NCBI GenBank assembly: GCA_025738555.1
Contig: JAOVFP010000007.1
Coordinates: forward strand, 2,976,001-3,040,000
DNA length: 64,000 nucleotides
DNA from: Cyathus striatus
Lineage: Eukaryota; Basidiomycota; Agaricomycetes; Agaricales; Nidulariaceae
Direction: 5' to 3'
Under the pieces are notes generated by a model. That model had not been told where the DNA came from. It did not search any database and saw only the letters and a list, made by a program, of their open reading frames with translations. This document shows positions 1-10,030 of the stretch, one piece after another. Each line of letters opens with the position of its first letter. The first letter of the stretch is position 1. The position numbers and the translations under genes are program-made.

Positions 1-1586
1 GTGTACTATGTAGGCGCTTGAATACCATGCGTTCCGAACATCCAACGAGTCCAATCTCTCACGATCATACATACCGGCGGTAATGTCCGACGTCGACCGA
101 CGACCCTTGAACCAATCCAACGTCGAGCTTAACGCGTAGTGCGTAGAGTCTGGTCTCCACCATTGACTGAACCATCCCGCTCTTACCCCCTCATTATCAA
201 AATGTTACATTTGCAAGCTATCGGTACAGCCAGAGACCTCCATTTTCTCGCTGTCGATCCTCTGTCTAACTGCAGTCAACATTCGGTCAACATCGCAGTA
301 TTTCGCGGGATTTCGACGGCCTTCGACGGTAACATGACAGGATTGCGCTGGTTGGTTGGTGTGTGGTTGATTAGGGGCTTAGACAGGATAGGTTTTGCAG
401 GTACGTACGTGTCAATACCCTTAGTAGGTGTCGTTTCGTCTTGCTAACACCTATTTCTTAGGACGCACTGCTCTACTCATAGTACATGGGTTCGTTCTGG
501 GGCTGCCTGCTATACGACTCATCGTTCTCACTATCGCAAAACATCGAATGATGTATGGGTACGGAATGGGCTGTCTGTGGGGAGTCCGGGACAGGGCAGT
601 TGAACTTTCACTTCGAAGCCGTAACCAAGAGGCTCGCGCTGAACTGGTCGCATCGTTTCCCCACCTACACAACATCAAAAATCGTGCTCAGCTATCCAAC
701 CCCGTCTGGGAGTTCAACCACGATCATACAATCAAGGTCTCGATCCCTAGCTCGTCATCATCTTGCTTGTACGGTGCTGCATGCATCGCGCTGGCCTTAG
801 TATTAGAGGTGGAACGTAGGTGGCTTGAGAGGATGGTGGTCTCGGTGTATATGATAATCTGGTGAGATATTTCATCATTCAAAGTACGGGAAAGACTGCT
901 AATGTTGCATTGGCATGGCAGAATGGCGTAAGAGTGTACCTCTCGACCAGCATACCGCCTTCCTTATCCTAGATAAGATTTGCCTCTTACGAGTTTGACG
1001 AAGGAGGCGAAGAACACCAGCGCCCATTTTCAACCGGTCTACATACAGGTTCAAGCGGCCGGCAATATGACAGGATTACGCTGGTGGGTTGGTGTGCCTG
1101 TTAAGTCCGTACTGGGGAGCTAGTAGGCTAAGAGGGCATATTGCCCCTACTAGCTGCGTTATGCTGATGAAGCCAGAGTACGGGGTGCAGGTTTCGATCA
1201 CCGACGAGTGTTCGGAAACCTGCGTTCATTCGTGATGTCTTCGTTAACTCTTCCGTTCACCTTGCCGCTTCCTACACCCGCGATGAATCCGTGTAGAAGA
1301 GTTTAAGAAACTTGTTTGGTAGCGCTTGCTATTCTTGGTTCAATGCTGTTTACATCAATGGGATTCTGAGGTTCAAGAAGAGGTGCCGGATCAATACGAA
1401 GTGCATATGGTTAGCCTCTGAGTATTCACGTACACCTGGGAATGCATGTTTATGCACCCACAAGCACAACCACGACCTTCGACTACGGCTATAATGCTGA
1501 TAGTGCCGTACTTATACTTGATCTCTACATCGACGTTACCAAACTTCTTAGCCTTATCCAAATTCGCATACTAACGCGTCATCTCA
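1..1586. other. Left flank without a recognisable gene
   Basis: Several short open frames exist here, the longest at 428-865 on the plus strand, but none resembles a protein family I know and none shows convincing exon structure. The only structure I see is a pair of roughly 32-bp direct repeats at about 334-365 and 1066-1097, sharing a stretch that reads ATGACAGGATTRCGCTGG. This may be decayed transposon sequence. It ends at the target duplication of the hAT-like element. Confidence 0.4.
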
Positions 1587-2109
1587 GGTTCAGCTCAGTA
1601 AAAACAAAAAGTCATGCCTGGCATGCGATGGTCATGCGAGATCATGCAAAAAGTGCTTCTTGTCATGCGCTAGGCATTCATGACATAGTGTATGAATATT
1701 ACTAATGCAACCCAATATTAAGATGAAATTCTTAATTGTAGGACATCTGCAATGCATATACAAGTCATGTATAGGCCATATAGTAAGCATTTGCAGAACA
1801 GAACACAGAGCTTAGTGTATGAACATCATAAAATTCTGCTAAGTCCCATTGATTCCCTTGGCATCCACTAAGGGTTCCATGTACATACATATATGTATGG
1901 CTGCATTAATTTCTTAAGTGCGCACCCCTTGCTTCCAACCCGGTTCCCCTCTTTCCCCCATATCCGTTTGTATTCTGCTTTTCCTGTCTCCCCCTTCCTC
2001 AAAACTACTGTACAGTGTTTCACAGTTTCGTTTATGCAAGACAACAATGATCTGGTGAGGTCTGAGCTGTGAGGGGGAAGGGTGGAACAATGTTGGAATG
2101 GTGCATGGG

Positions 2110-2591
2110 TGTTACGATTTTCTTTACTTTATCTATTTACGTATGTTTCTTTTACATTCCGATGACTTGTTTGGTATCATCTTTGATACCAAACACTTTA
2201 CTTTCTTACTTACACGTTTGTCATCTTATTTTTGACTCATCTTGAATCATTTACTTTACTTGGTATACTTTTCTTTCTTCTTGCTGCGCCGCAGTAGTGC
2301 GCAGTTGATGCACAGCATCTTTACTTATTTAGTTACATTCCTACTTATTATTAGTACGAGCTTGTTTGTATTTAAACGGTAGTAACTTGGGCTGTAGAGC
2401 TCAAGCTTCAGCTTAAATCGAACTAGCCTTACTTGATTCATTCACTTCGCTCGTACTTAAGTCTAATCAACTTAAGAGCTCGTGAATAGAGACTCGAACT
2501 CGATATACTGATTACTCGTTCTTTGAACTTGTAAATCACGTGACTATCGGACTTGTACGATAAACGTCCCAATCAGAACTTTATCGTAACA
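2110..2591 (+). repeat. 5' LTR
   Basis: 482 bp with TG...CA termini inside a 9-bp terminal inverted repeat (TGTTACGAT / ATCGTAACA). It carries a TATA-like box at 2369-2376 and, about 33 nt further, the 13-nt segment that can pair with the primer-binding region. No mismatch to the 3' LTR was found. Confidence 0.95.
2369..2376 (+). promoter_or_regulatory. TATA-like box of the retrotransposon promoter
   Basis: TATTTAAA lies 33 nt upstream of 2402, the first base of the 13-nt segment complementary to the primer-binding region. In self-priming elements that segment is expected at the transcript 5' end, so the spacing supports transcription start near 2402 (inference). The same sequence recurs in the 3' LTR at 9549-9556. 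Confidence 0.5.
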
Positions 2592-2592
2592 A

Positions 2593-2605
2593 AAGCTGAA
2601 GCTTG
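2593..2605 (+). promoter_or_regulatory. Primer-binding site of self-priming (Tf1-like) type
   Basis: AAGCTGAAGCTTG begins two bases after the 5' LTR and is the exact reverse complement of CAAGCTTCAGCTT at 2402-2414 inside the LTR. I see no tRNA-3'-end complement starting TGG at this place. In the Tf1/sushi group of chromoviruses the RNA 5' end folds back to prime minus-strand synthesis, and this pairing fits that mechanism. Confidence 0.6.
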
Positions 2606-3085
2606 CCGACTGCTTGCACTATTTAGTGCAGCACCCCGACACATCGAACCGAAACAACGACAACTCCCTGGAGATTTAAAGCTCCAGAGAATTCTGACTC
2701 AGAAGACGAAGAGAAACCGAAGTCCCAACCAGAAGGACTTGTCCGGACCTCGTCACAAGAAGGAGGAAGTTTAAATCCATTTGCGTCCATCGCTAGCTCG
2801 AGCAAACCCATCGGGAAACGAGTAGCTGATACCATCTCAAAACCAACACGACCGAGATCACAGATCCCCACACCCAGACAGTTCTTTTCAAAAGAACAGA
2901 CCCCGACGCAAAGGAACCCTACCCAACAGATCCCAGAAACTTTACTAGCCCAGGAACTAGTTGAACACTTGAAAAGGAATCAACCACCCGACAACGACGA
3001 ATACGTTACAGCAGACGAAGGATATCCTCCACTTCCCAGATCGACGACACCTTCTACAATTTCCGATCACGAATCAGACGCTAGC

Positions 3086-4018
3086 ATGTCTACCACAGAC
3101 GCGCCAACACCAAAGGTTAACGACAAAGAATTAAGGCTTAACCCTCCAACTATCTTCGAAGGAGACAAAAAGAAATCCAAAAAATGGCTCCGAGACGTCG
3201 AATCTTACTTTTTAATAAATGATAAGATTTACGACACCGATGCGAAGAAAATAATGTATGCCATGTCATACATTGGAGGAGGAATAGCTGGAAACTGGAA
3301 AGAAAAGAAGCAGAACGAAATGTTCAAAGAAGACATACCCAAACCAGGAACATGGAAGGATTTCAAAGAAGATTTCAAAAAAAACTTTGACCCTGTTGAC
3401 GAGAAAGATGAAGCCTTTCACAAACTTCAAAACTTAAACCAAGGAAAAGGAACAGCTGATGAATATATTACTGAATTTGAGATACTCGTCAGCCATGTGG
3501 AAGGACTCGACGATTACACTAAAATAGATCTTTTTAAGGCAGGTCTTAACCGACCTCTTCTCCAAAGCATTCACACCCAAAAAGACATTCCCGATACCTT
3601 TGCAAAATGGCAAGATGATGCTAGGAAATTTGACCGAAACTACAGACAGATCCAGCAATACAATAAAACTGGACGAAGGGGATATTTTGCCCCCAGACCA
3701 AAGACAACGACTCGAGACCCAAACGCTATGGATGTAGACCACATGGAAATAAACCGGCTAGATGCAAAGACACGAGGAGAATATTTGCAAGCTGGGAAAT
3801 GTTTCATCTGCGGAACCAAAGGGCATATGGCTCGGCAATGCCCAAACCGAAACAAAGGAGAAACCACTCCCCGAACCAACAACAAGAACAACAATCCCTT
3901 CATTAAGAAAATGACAGGGAAGGACCTCGCCGAAGAAATGAGGCTCCGAGTCGCAGAACTCCCAGGAGCTGAACAAGTTGAATACTTCGAAAGTATCAAC
4001 AAAATGGGTTTTCAATGA
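3086..4018 (+). CDS. gag: Gag-like capsid/nucleocapsid protein of the chromovirus
   Basis: From the first ATG (3086) the product is 310 residues: a Ty3-type capsid region (motifs LRDVESYF, GNWKEKK, WKDFKEDFKKNF, ADEYITEFE) followed by one CCHC zinc knuckle, CFICGTKGHMARQC, about 70 residues from the end. It would package element RNA in the virus-like particle. The frame stays open upstream to about 2631 without any ATG, and that stretch reads like coding sequence (acidic, Ser/Thr/Pro-rich), so the true N terminus may be a non-AUG start or may come from splicing. The TGA stop overlaps the pol ATG as ATGA. Confidence 0.85.
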   Translation: MSTTDAPTPKVNDKELRLNPPTIFEGDKKKSKKWLRDVESYFLINDKIYDTDAKKIMYAMSYIGGGIAGNWKEKKQNEMFKEDIPKPGTWKDFKEDFKKNFDPVDEKDEAFHKLQNLNQGKGTADEYITEFEILVSHVEGLDDYTKIDLFKAGLNRPLLQSIHTQKDIPDTFAKWQDDARKFDRNYRQIQQYNKTGRRGYFAPRPKTTTRDPNAMDVDHMEINRLDAKTRGEYLQAGKCFICGTKGHMARQCPNRNKGETTPRTNNKNNNPFIKKMTGKDLAEEMRLRVAELPGAEQVEYFESINKMGFQ

Positions 4019-7000
4019 GGAGGACTATTAATCCCACAGTAGGGCCTCCTATTCTACTTTCCAATGTAATTATAGCTGATGTTGAACGAAATACTATGCG
4101 AGTTCCTGTTACATTAGGAAACGTGGGATCAGTTCCAGCCTTGATAGACTCAGGGGCTGGAGGAAACTTTATGAGTCGAGCAACCGCAAAAAAATTTAAT
4201 CTCACTCCGCAACCTTTGGAAAAATTAACACCGGTATACAACGCAGATGGGACTCTTAACAAAAAGGGATATATTTCACACTACGTCGACGACAAGGTTA
4301 AAGTAGGAACTGCCACTATTCCCACTCGATTTTATCTTTCTGGGTTAGGAAATGAATCGATTATCATGGGCTACCCTTTCCTGGAACAAACCAACCCTCA
4401 AATAAACTGGAAGGAAGGAACTTTAAAAATCGATCAAATGCGGCTAGACAGACAATTCAACCAAAGATTCGCACAATCTATGTCAATTGCTCGAATGAAA
4501 ATGATAAAACCCATCTTGGAAACTACACGATCAGGACCACCGGCCTTTATTGAAGAAGTACCCGATGAATCGGAGAATGAGCAAATGGAAACGCTCCCTC
4601 AAGATCACAGGTATTCTCTCGAGGATGCAAGAATCCCTGATGAGAAGATGATAGAAATCCCGGATCTACCGCTACAGGACAACTGGAACCCAATTGAAAT
4701 ATATTGGATGCAAATAAACGACGCTGAAGATGAAGATCTCGAAGAAATGACTGCTGAAAGCATTCATTTGCGAACTTTCTTAACAGAAATTGAAGATCCT
4801 CTTCTCACAGAACACGGACTAGGCACGTCTTTTGAAACGAAGGAATCACTATTTGAAAAATACGGAATTCCTATCAGAGTAAAACAGACGATTTCGCAAC
4901 GGCTATCCTATGAACCTGAAAGGATCAAAAAAACCTTTGAACAAATGGTGCCAGAACACCTTCAGGATTACAAGGACATATTTGACAAGGACACCTCCGA
5001 AGAATTTCCACCCTCACGACCATGGGATCACCATATCCGAATGAAGGAGGACTTCTTACCTCGAAAAAGTAGAGTATACCCTCTCAGTATTCGCGAAGAA
5101 AAGGCAATGAACGAATTCGTGGATGACAACCTTCGAAAAGGGTATATTGAAGAAGTTCTACCAGATTCTACTGATGCCGAAAATACTGCCGGATTCTTCT
5201 TTGTAGGGAAAAAAGACACGGATGACATGAGACCATGCCAGGACTATCGCTATTTAAATAACGGAACCATCAAAGACCGTTACCCTTTACCTCATATCAA
5301 ACAATTAATTGAGGATCTTAAGGGCGCCGATCTTTTCACAAAAATGGACCTTCGAGGAGCATACAATAAAGTTCAAATCGTCCCAGAAGATAGGTCAAAA
5401 GCCGCCTTTGTTACAAAACGAGGCATCTTCAGACCTACTGTCATGTTCTTTGGACTATGCAATTCACCAGCAACTTTCATGCGAATGATCAATCACCTAC
5501 TGGAAGACTACATTTCACGAGGACTAGTAAGAGTATATTTGGACGATATCCTTATTTTTACAAAAAACAACCGTGAACTTCACAGGCAAATCACGCGAGA
5601 AATCCTCCAAATATTACGAGATAATGGTCTATTTGCAAAACCAGAGAAATGTTCTTTTGAAGTAACAGAAGTCGACTATCTTGGGATGATTATCACACCG
5701 AACAACATCGCAATGGACCCAAAGAAACTCTCCGGGATAGCGGATTGGCCTGCCCCAACCAAGGTTAAGGAAATCCAATCATTTGCAGGATTCTGTAACT
5801 TCTACCGCCAATTCATTCCTTGCTACAGCAAAAGAATAGAACCTATCCTTAAGCTAACCAGGAACACCGAATCATGGAATTGGGGTGCAGAACAGCAATC
5901 TGCCTTTGACGACCTTAAAGAAGCATTCTTAAGGGAACCAATTCTCAGAATACCTGATCCTGAGAAACCTTTTACTATGTTGGTCGATGCATCAGACTAT
6001 GCTACTGGGGCTGTCCTTAAACAGGAAGACGAGAACGGATTCTGGAAACCATGCGGATATATATCTCACATGTTTACAGCCACAGAACGGAATTATCAAA
6101 TTTACGACAAAGAACTATATGCAATCGTTCATGGTTTTAAAGCATGGAGACACTTACTCGAAGGACACCCGAACAAGATAGTGGTATTCTCAGATCATGA
6201 GAACCTAAAATACTATCGAGAACCCCAGAAAGTTACAAGACGACAGGCTCGATGGTCCCTTTTCCTCTCAGACTTTGACATTAACATGCAACATATACAA
6301 GGGAAAAAGAACCTCGAAGCTGACATGATTTCACGACGCCCCGACTTAACTCCTGATAAAGAACATGAAAATAATGGCTTAATAGTCTTACCAGATCACT
6401 GGTTCATCAACACCTTAAATACAGAATACGATAATTGGTTTGCCAACGTCTTGGAAGCAGACTTGCAAATCAATTTTATTTCCACAGAACTCCGAGATTT
6501 GGTAGTAAACCAAACCGAAAAAGACACTTTGGCTAAAAAACTAATCACAGCCATAGACGCCAAAGAAATCCCTCCTATCTGCTCTTCTTTAGATGACTGG
6601 CGAATAGAAAGTGGACTAATTCTCTTTAGAGACCGAGTATACGTCCCTGAAGACAAAAATTTACGACGAAGCATTGTAGCCTTGAAACACGACAGCCTAC
6701 CTGCTGGACACCATGGTCGCAGCTCAACTGAAAAGGAAGTCAAAAAGGAATACTGGTGGCCGGGAATGGGAGTATTTGTCAAACAATACGTCACAGGATG
6801 TGCCACCTGTCAACAAATGGCATATGATCGAAGACCAAAACCACCAGTTAACCCGATACCTATCCCTGAAAATACACGACCATTTTCACAGGTATCAATG
6901 GACTTCATTACTGACTTGCCCAAATCCGAGGGATTCGATGCAATCATGGTCGTGGTCGACCATGGGTCTACTAAGGGGGTAATTTTCGAACCTTGCATCA

Positions 7001-7959
7001 TGAAGGGACTTAATGCAGAAAGAACGGCAACCCTAATTCGAAAAACACTTTACAGACGATACAGCCACCCTAATGCCATCATCTCTGACCGAGACCCACG
7101 ATTTGTAGCAGAGGTATTCCAGGCAATACTTCACTTTCACAAAATCAAATGGAAAGGATCAACCGCTTATCATCCACAAACCGATGGACAAACGGAAAGG
7201 ATGAATCAAGAAATTGAAACTTATTTACGATGTTTCTGCAGCGCCAGACAACACGAATGGGCAAATCATATCCCAGAAGCAGAAATCTCACGAAATGCTC
7301 AGGTTAACACGGTCACACAGAAATCCCCTTTCTATTTATTACACGGATACGAACCAGTCATCACTCCCACTGTGAGAGATACTACTTACGTCAGAGAAGC
7401 AGAGATCAGAATAGACGACATGGCCGAAGCAAGAAAAGAAGCACAGGCTCTAATCCAAATTTCTCAACAGAAAACTCGTGAAGCACAGAAACGAGGGTTT
7501 ACAAAATACGAAGTTGGAGATATGGTGTGGCTTGACACAAAAAACCTATCCATATCCTACCCATCCAGGAAAATGGCACCACGACGTGAAGGACCTTTCA
7601 AGATCATCGAAAAACTGGCACCTTATACGTATAAATTGGAACTCCCAGAACAGTGGACCATTCACCCTGTCTTTAACACCGTTCTTCTCATGCCATACGT
7701 CGAAACCTCCATCCATGGGGAAAATTTCCTAGAACCACCCCCAGACCTAATTGAAGCCGAACCTGAGTGGGAAATCGAAGCCATCGTCGGTCACAAGATG
7801 CCGAAAAAACGGAAAAATCAACGCACCGAACCAGTAATGCGATATAGAATACGATGGAAAGGATACTCATCAGCAAAGGATGAATGGGTACATGAAGAAT
7901 ACTTGAGCAATGCTCAAGAACTATTAGAAGACTATAAGAAGAAGGCTAATCTAAACTGA
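4015..7959 (+). CDS. pol: Pol polyprotein: protease, RT, RNase H, integrase, chromodomain
   Basis: 1314 residues, uninterrupted. The aspartic protease has ALIDSGAGGNFM near residue 45. Reverse transcriptase has FFGLCNSPATF and the catalytic YLDD (VYLDDILIF) near residue 508. RNase H has a DASDYATGAVL segment and the downstream YDKELYAI motif. The integrase zinc finger runs from GHHGRS to CATCQQ. The catalytic triad is D963 (MDFITD), D1025 (SDRDPRF) and E1061 (GQTERMNQ), a DD35E spacing. The last 60 residues form a chromodomain (YRIRWKGYSSAKDEWVHEEYL), which in this group steers integration to marked chromatin. The start codon overlaps the gag stop as ATGA, suggesting termination-reinitiation rather than a frameshift. 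Confidence 0.95.
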   Translation: MRRTINPTVGPPILLSNVIIADVERNTMRVPVTLGNVGSVPALIDSGAGGNFMSRATAKKFNLTPQPLEKLTPVYNADGTLNKKGYISHYVDDKVKVGTATIPTRFYLSGLGNESIIMGYPFLEQTNPQINWKEGTLKIDQMRLDRQFNQRFAQSMSIARMKMIKPILETTRSGPPAFIEEVPDESENEQMETLPQDHRYSLEDARIPDEKMIEIPDLPLQDNWNPIEIYWMQINDAEDEDLEEMTAESIHLRTFLTEIEDPLLTEHGLGTSFETKESLFEKYGIPIRVKQTISQRLSYEPERIKKTFEQMVPEHLQDYKDIFDKDTSEEFPPSRPWDHHIRMKEDFLPRKSRVYPLSIREEKAMNEFVDDNLRKGYIEEVLPDSTDAENTAGFFFVGKKDTDDMRPCQDYRYLNNGTIKDRYPLPHIKQLIEDLKGADLFTKMDLRGAYNKVQIVPEDRSKAAFVTKRGIFRPTVMFFGLCNSPATFMRMINHLLEDYISRGLVRVYLDDILIFTKNNRELHRQITREILQILRDNGLFAKPEKCSFEVTEVDYLGMIITPNNIAMDPKKLSGIADWPAPTKVKEIQSFAGFCNFYRQFIPCYSKRIEPILKLTRNTESWNWGAEQQSAFDDLKEAFLREPILRIPDPEKPFTMLVDASDYATGAVLKQEDENGFWKPCGYISHMFTATERNYQIYDKELYAIVHGFKAWRHLLEGHPNKIVVFSDHENLKYYREPQKVTRRQARWSLFLSDFDINMQHIQGKKNLEADMISRRPDLTPDKEHENNGLIVLPDHWFINTLNTEYDNWFANVLEADLQINFISTELRDLVVNQTEKDTLAKKLITAIDAKEIPPICSSLDDWRIESGLILFRDRVYVPEDKNLRRSIVALKHDSLPAGHHGRSSTEKEVKKEYWWPGMGVFVKQYVTGCATCQQMAYDRRPKPPVNPIPIPENTRPFSQVSMDFITDLPKSEGFDAIMVVVDHGSTKGVIFEPCIMKGLNAERTATLIRKTLYRRYSHPNAIISDRDPRFVAEVFQAILHFHKIKWKGSTAYHPQTDGQTERMNQEIETYLRCFCSARQHEWANHIPEAEISRNAQVNTVTQKSPFYLLHGYEPVITPTVRDTTYVREAEIRIDDMAEARKEAQALIQISQQKTREAQKRGFTKYEVGDMVWLDTKNLSISYPSRKMAPRREGPFKIIEKLAPYTYKLELPEQWTIHPVFNTVLLMPYVETSIHGENFLEPPPDLIEAEPEWEIEAIVGHKMPKKRKNQRTEPVMRYRIRWKGYSSAKDEWVHEEYLSNAQELLEDYKKKANLN

Positions 7960-8014
7960 ATCGACAGTTTACTACAAACTGCCAACGATCAACCAATCGT
8001 ATCTTTCTTCACAA

Positions 8015-9244
8015 ATGTCTTCCAACAACGTCTCTTCTTCCACTGGCTCCCTCCCTTCCACCGAAAACGCTCGCCCCACCTTTATCCATTCTACTGAACC
8101 ACTCATGCTTCCTCCTCTCATCGCCAATATCAACTACCGACACTCTTTACTTGAACGACCTACCGCACCCCTCGAACTCATTAACGAATATCGTGATGCC
8201 CTGCAAAACGTACCAGAGCATCAAGTAACCTCGACTCGAAACTTCCTCTCCGATCTACCCAACGGAAATGCCATAGTCACTCAGTACGACATCTTCAGAG
8301 AAGCAATAGAGATGGAAAACGCCTGTAGGAGGAATCAGGTTAACGCCATTCAGGGAATGTTTGATGCAGGGTTGCACCGTGCTACCGAAGTAGCACAATT
8401 CTTAGACGCACCGGGTACCTCTAGTCCTTCCCTTGCTCACCAACGACTCGCACTAATTCGCCGAAGCGACTCCGCTCACGGTAGCAGCAGTAAGAGAACC
8501 GAGGACGATCAGCCGAACGGCGAACTTGGAGTCTGTCGTATTAGAGGCAGTTTCTACCTCCATCCACAATCTCACCCTCTCCGAAAATGTCCCACTGCCG
8601 AACAGCACGGAAACATCCGAACCCGAACCCCCCTCCCGACCTGCGACACCCTGGCGCCCCTTATCGCCACCACCTGCAACACTCTACCCAACGAGTGCCC
8701 TCCCTTCCAGAAGTCCATCTCCAATCCTGATCAACACTGTTTCCTCTGCAACAGCACAACACACGTTAAGAAGGACTGCCCAGAATATCGGTGCAACCGC
8801 TGTTTTCGAAACGCCCCCGGGCACACCGCCCCAGCTTGTCCCAATCACTTCGCTCCACGACGACCATACCCCCCCACGAAGAGACACCCCCTTACCACCA
8901 TATACTCCCGAACGAAGAAGCGCATGGAGGCAGATTCTAGGTCCGTCAGCCCGGATCCCTGCGGAAAGGAGGGCTGCGCCTCACACTACAAGGGATTCTG
9001 CTACACAGAACGACGGAGCAAGATCTCGAGGCAGGGGGAGTCGAAGGATGGGAAGGGGTTCCGTTCCCACAGAGAGGAACGACAGGAGAGAGAGGGAGAC
9101 AGGAGGGTCAAATCGGAGAAGTACTACTTCTGCGGAATTCAACCCAACGGTAAGTCAGGGGAACAGGCATGGGAGGAACATCTCTTCAAGACGGAGAATC
9201 CAGACGACTACGACGTCCTCGGGGACTTCTATCCGGGCAACTGA
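8015..9244 (+). CDS. Third ORF of the chromovirus, zinc-knuckle protein of unknown role
   Basis: 409 residues, starting at an ATG 56 nt after the pol stop. The N-terminal 170 residues are helical-looking with no family I can name. The middle holds CFLCNSTTHVKKDC (CX2CX4HX4C) followed by CNRCFRNAPGHTAPAC (CX2CX6HX4C), so two tandem zinc knuckles. A further Cys/His cluster (CGKEGCASHYKGFCY) and a basic, Arg/Glu-rich stretch follow. The position between pol and the 3' LTR is where envelope genes sit in retroviruses, but I see no signal peptide or membrane segment; nucleic-acid binding is more likely (inference). From 8526 a second long frame overlaps it (see findings). Confidence 0.7.
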   Translation: MSSNNVSSSTGSLPSTENARPTFIHSTEPLMLPPLIANINYRHSLLERPTAPLELINEYRDALQNVPEHQVTSTRNFLSDLPNGNAIVTQYDIFREAIEMENACRRNQVNAIQGMFDAGLHRATEVAQFLDAPGTSSPSLAHQRLALIRRSDSAHGSSSKRTEDDQPNGELGVCRIRGSFYLHPQSHPLRKCPTAEQHGNIRTRTPLPTCDTLAPLIATTCNTLPNECPPFQKSISNPDQHCFLCNSTTHVKKDCPEYRCNRCFRNAPGHTAPACPNHFAPRRPYPPTKRHPLTTIYSRTKKRMEADSRSVSPDPCGKEGCASHYKGFCYTERRSKISRQGESKDGKGFRSHREERQEREGDRRVKSEKYYFCGIQPNGKSGEQAWEEHLFKTENPDDYDVLGDFYPGN

Positions 9245-9280
9245 TATTAGTGAAGTTACGGTGAACTTCACGCTTTAAAT

Positions 9281-9289
9281 AGGGGATAA
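9281..9289 (+). promoter_or_regulatory. Polypurine tract before the 3' LTR
   Basis: AGGGGATAA abuts the first base of the 3' LTR. Its position and purine content fit the plus-strand primer, although one T interrupts it. Confidence 0.5.
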
Positions 9290-9771
9290 TGTTACGATTT
9301 TCTTTACTTTATCTATTTACGTATGTTTCTTTTACATTCCGATGACTTGTTTGGTATCATCTTTGATACCAAACACTTTACTTTCTTACTTACACGTTTG
9401 TCATCTTATTTTTGACTCATCTTGAATCATTTACTTTACTTGGTATACTTTTCTTTCTTCTTGCTGCGCCGCAGTAGTGCGCAGTTGATGCACAGCATCT
9501 TTACTTATTTAGTTACATTCCTACTTATTATTAGTACGAGCTTGTTTGTATTTAAACGGTAGTAACTTGGGCTGTAGAGCTCAAGCTTCAGCTTAAATCG
9601 AACTAGCCTTACTTGATTCATTCACTTCGCTCGTACTTAAGTCTAATCAACTTAAGAGCTCGTGAATAGAGACTCGAACTCGATATACTGATTACTCGTT
9701 CTTTGAACTTGTAAATCACGTGACTATCGGACTTGTACGATAAACGTCCCAATCAGAACTTTATCGTAACA
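9290..9771 (+). repeat. 3' LTR
   Basis: 482 bp, identical to 2110-2591 on line-by-line comparison, followed by the ATGGG target duplicate at 9772-9776. Confidence 0.95.
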
Positions 9772-9789
9772 ATGGGCTTGAGTTGGTTA

Positions 9790-10030
9790 AAACCAGCGAG
9801 TTGTTGGTGAGTCCTCCTCATTCTCTATGGGGTTTCTATTGATACTACAGATAAATGTTATTGTTACAGTCCCCCTGCGATTCCGTACCATCTCAATTAC
9901 TGCAATGGCACATGGGCTCAGGTGATATTAAAGCTAGCGAGTTTTAGGTGAGTCCCCCTCATTCGCTCCGGGATTTGTATTGAAACTACAGACATATACT
10001 CATTATTTACAGTCCTCCTATGACTGTGCA
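9790..10030 (+). repeat. Two diverged copies of a ~75-bp intron-like repeat
   Basis: Copies start near 9793 and 9937. Both read AGCGAGTT, then GGTGAGTCC, CCTCATTC, a TATTGA-ACTACAGA segment and TTACAGTCC. Each contains a GTGAGT-like donor and an ACAG acceptor spaced like a fungal intron, so this may be decayed exon-intron sequence captured in the surrounding hAT-like element. Confidence 0.4.

Larger units (their letters stand above)
2110..9771 (+). mobile_element. Full-length Ty3/gypsy chromovirus LTR retrotransposon
   Basis: Two 482-bp LTRs, identical base for base as far as I can compare them, bound an internal region with gag (3086-4018), pol (4015-7959) and a third ORF (8015-9244). Each LTR starts TGTTACGAT and ends ATCGTAACA. 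The target duplication is ATGGG at 2105-2109 and 9772-9776. The domain order protease, reverse transcriptase, RNase H, integrase, chromodomain places it in the Ty3/gypsy chromoviruses. Identical LTRs and intact frames indicate a recent, possibly still active insertion. It sits inside an older hAT-like element. Confidence 0.95.

Noticed and set aside
2969..3085. Gag start at 2969
   Set aside because: The codon there is TTG; the first ATG in the frame is 3086. A non-AUG start is possible but unproven.
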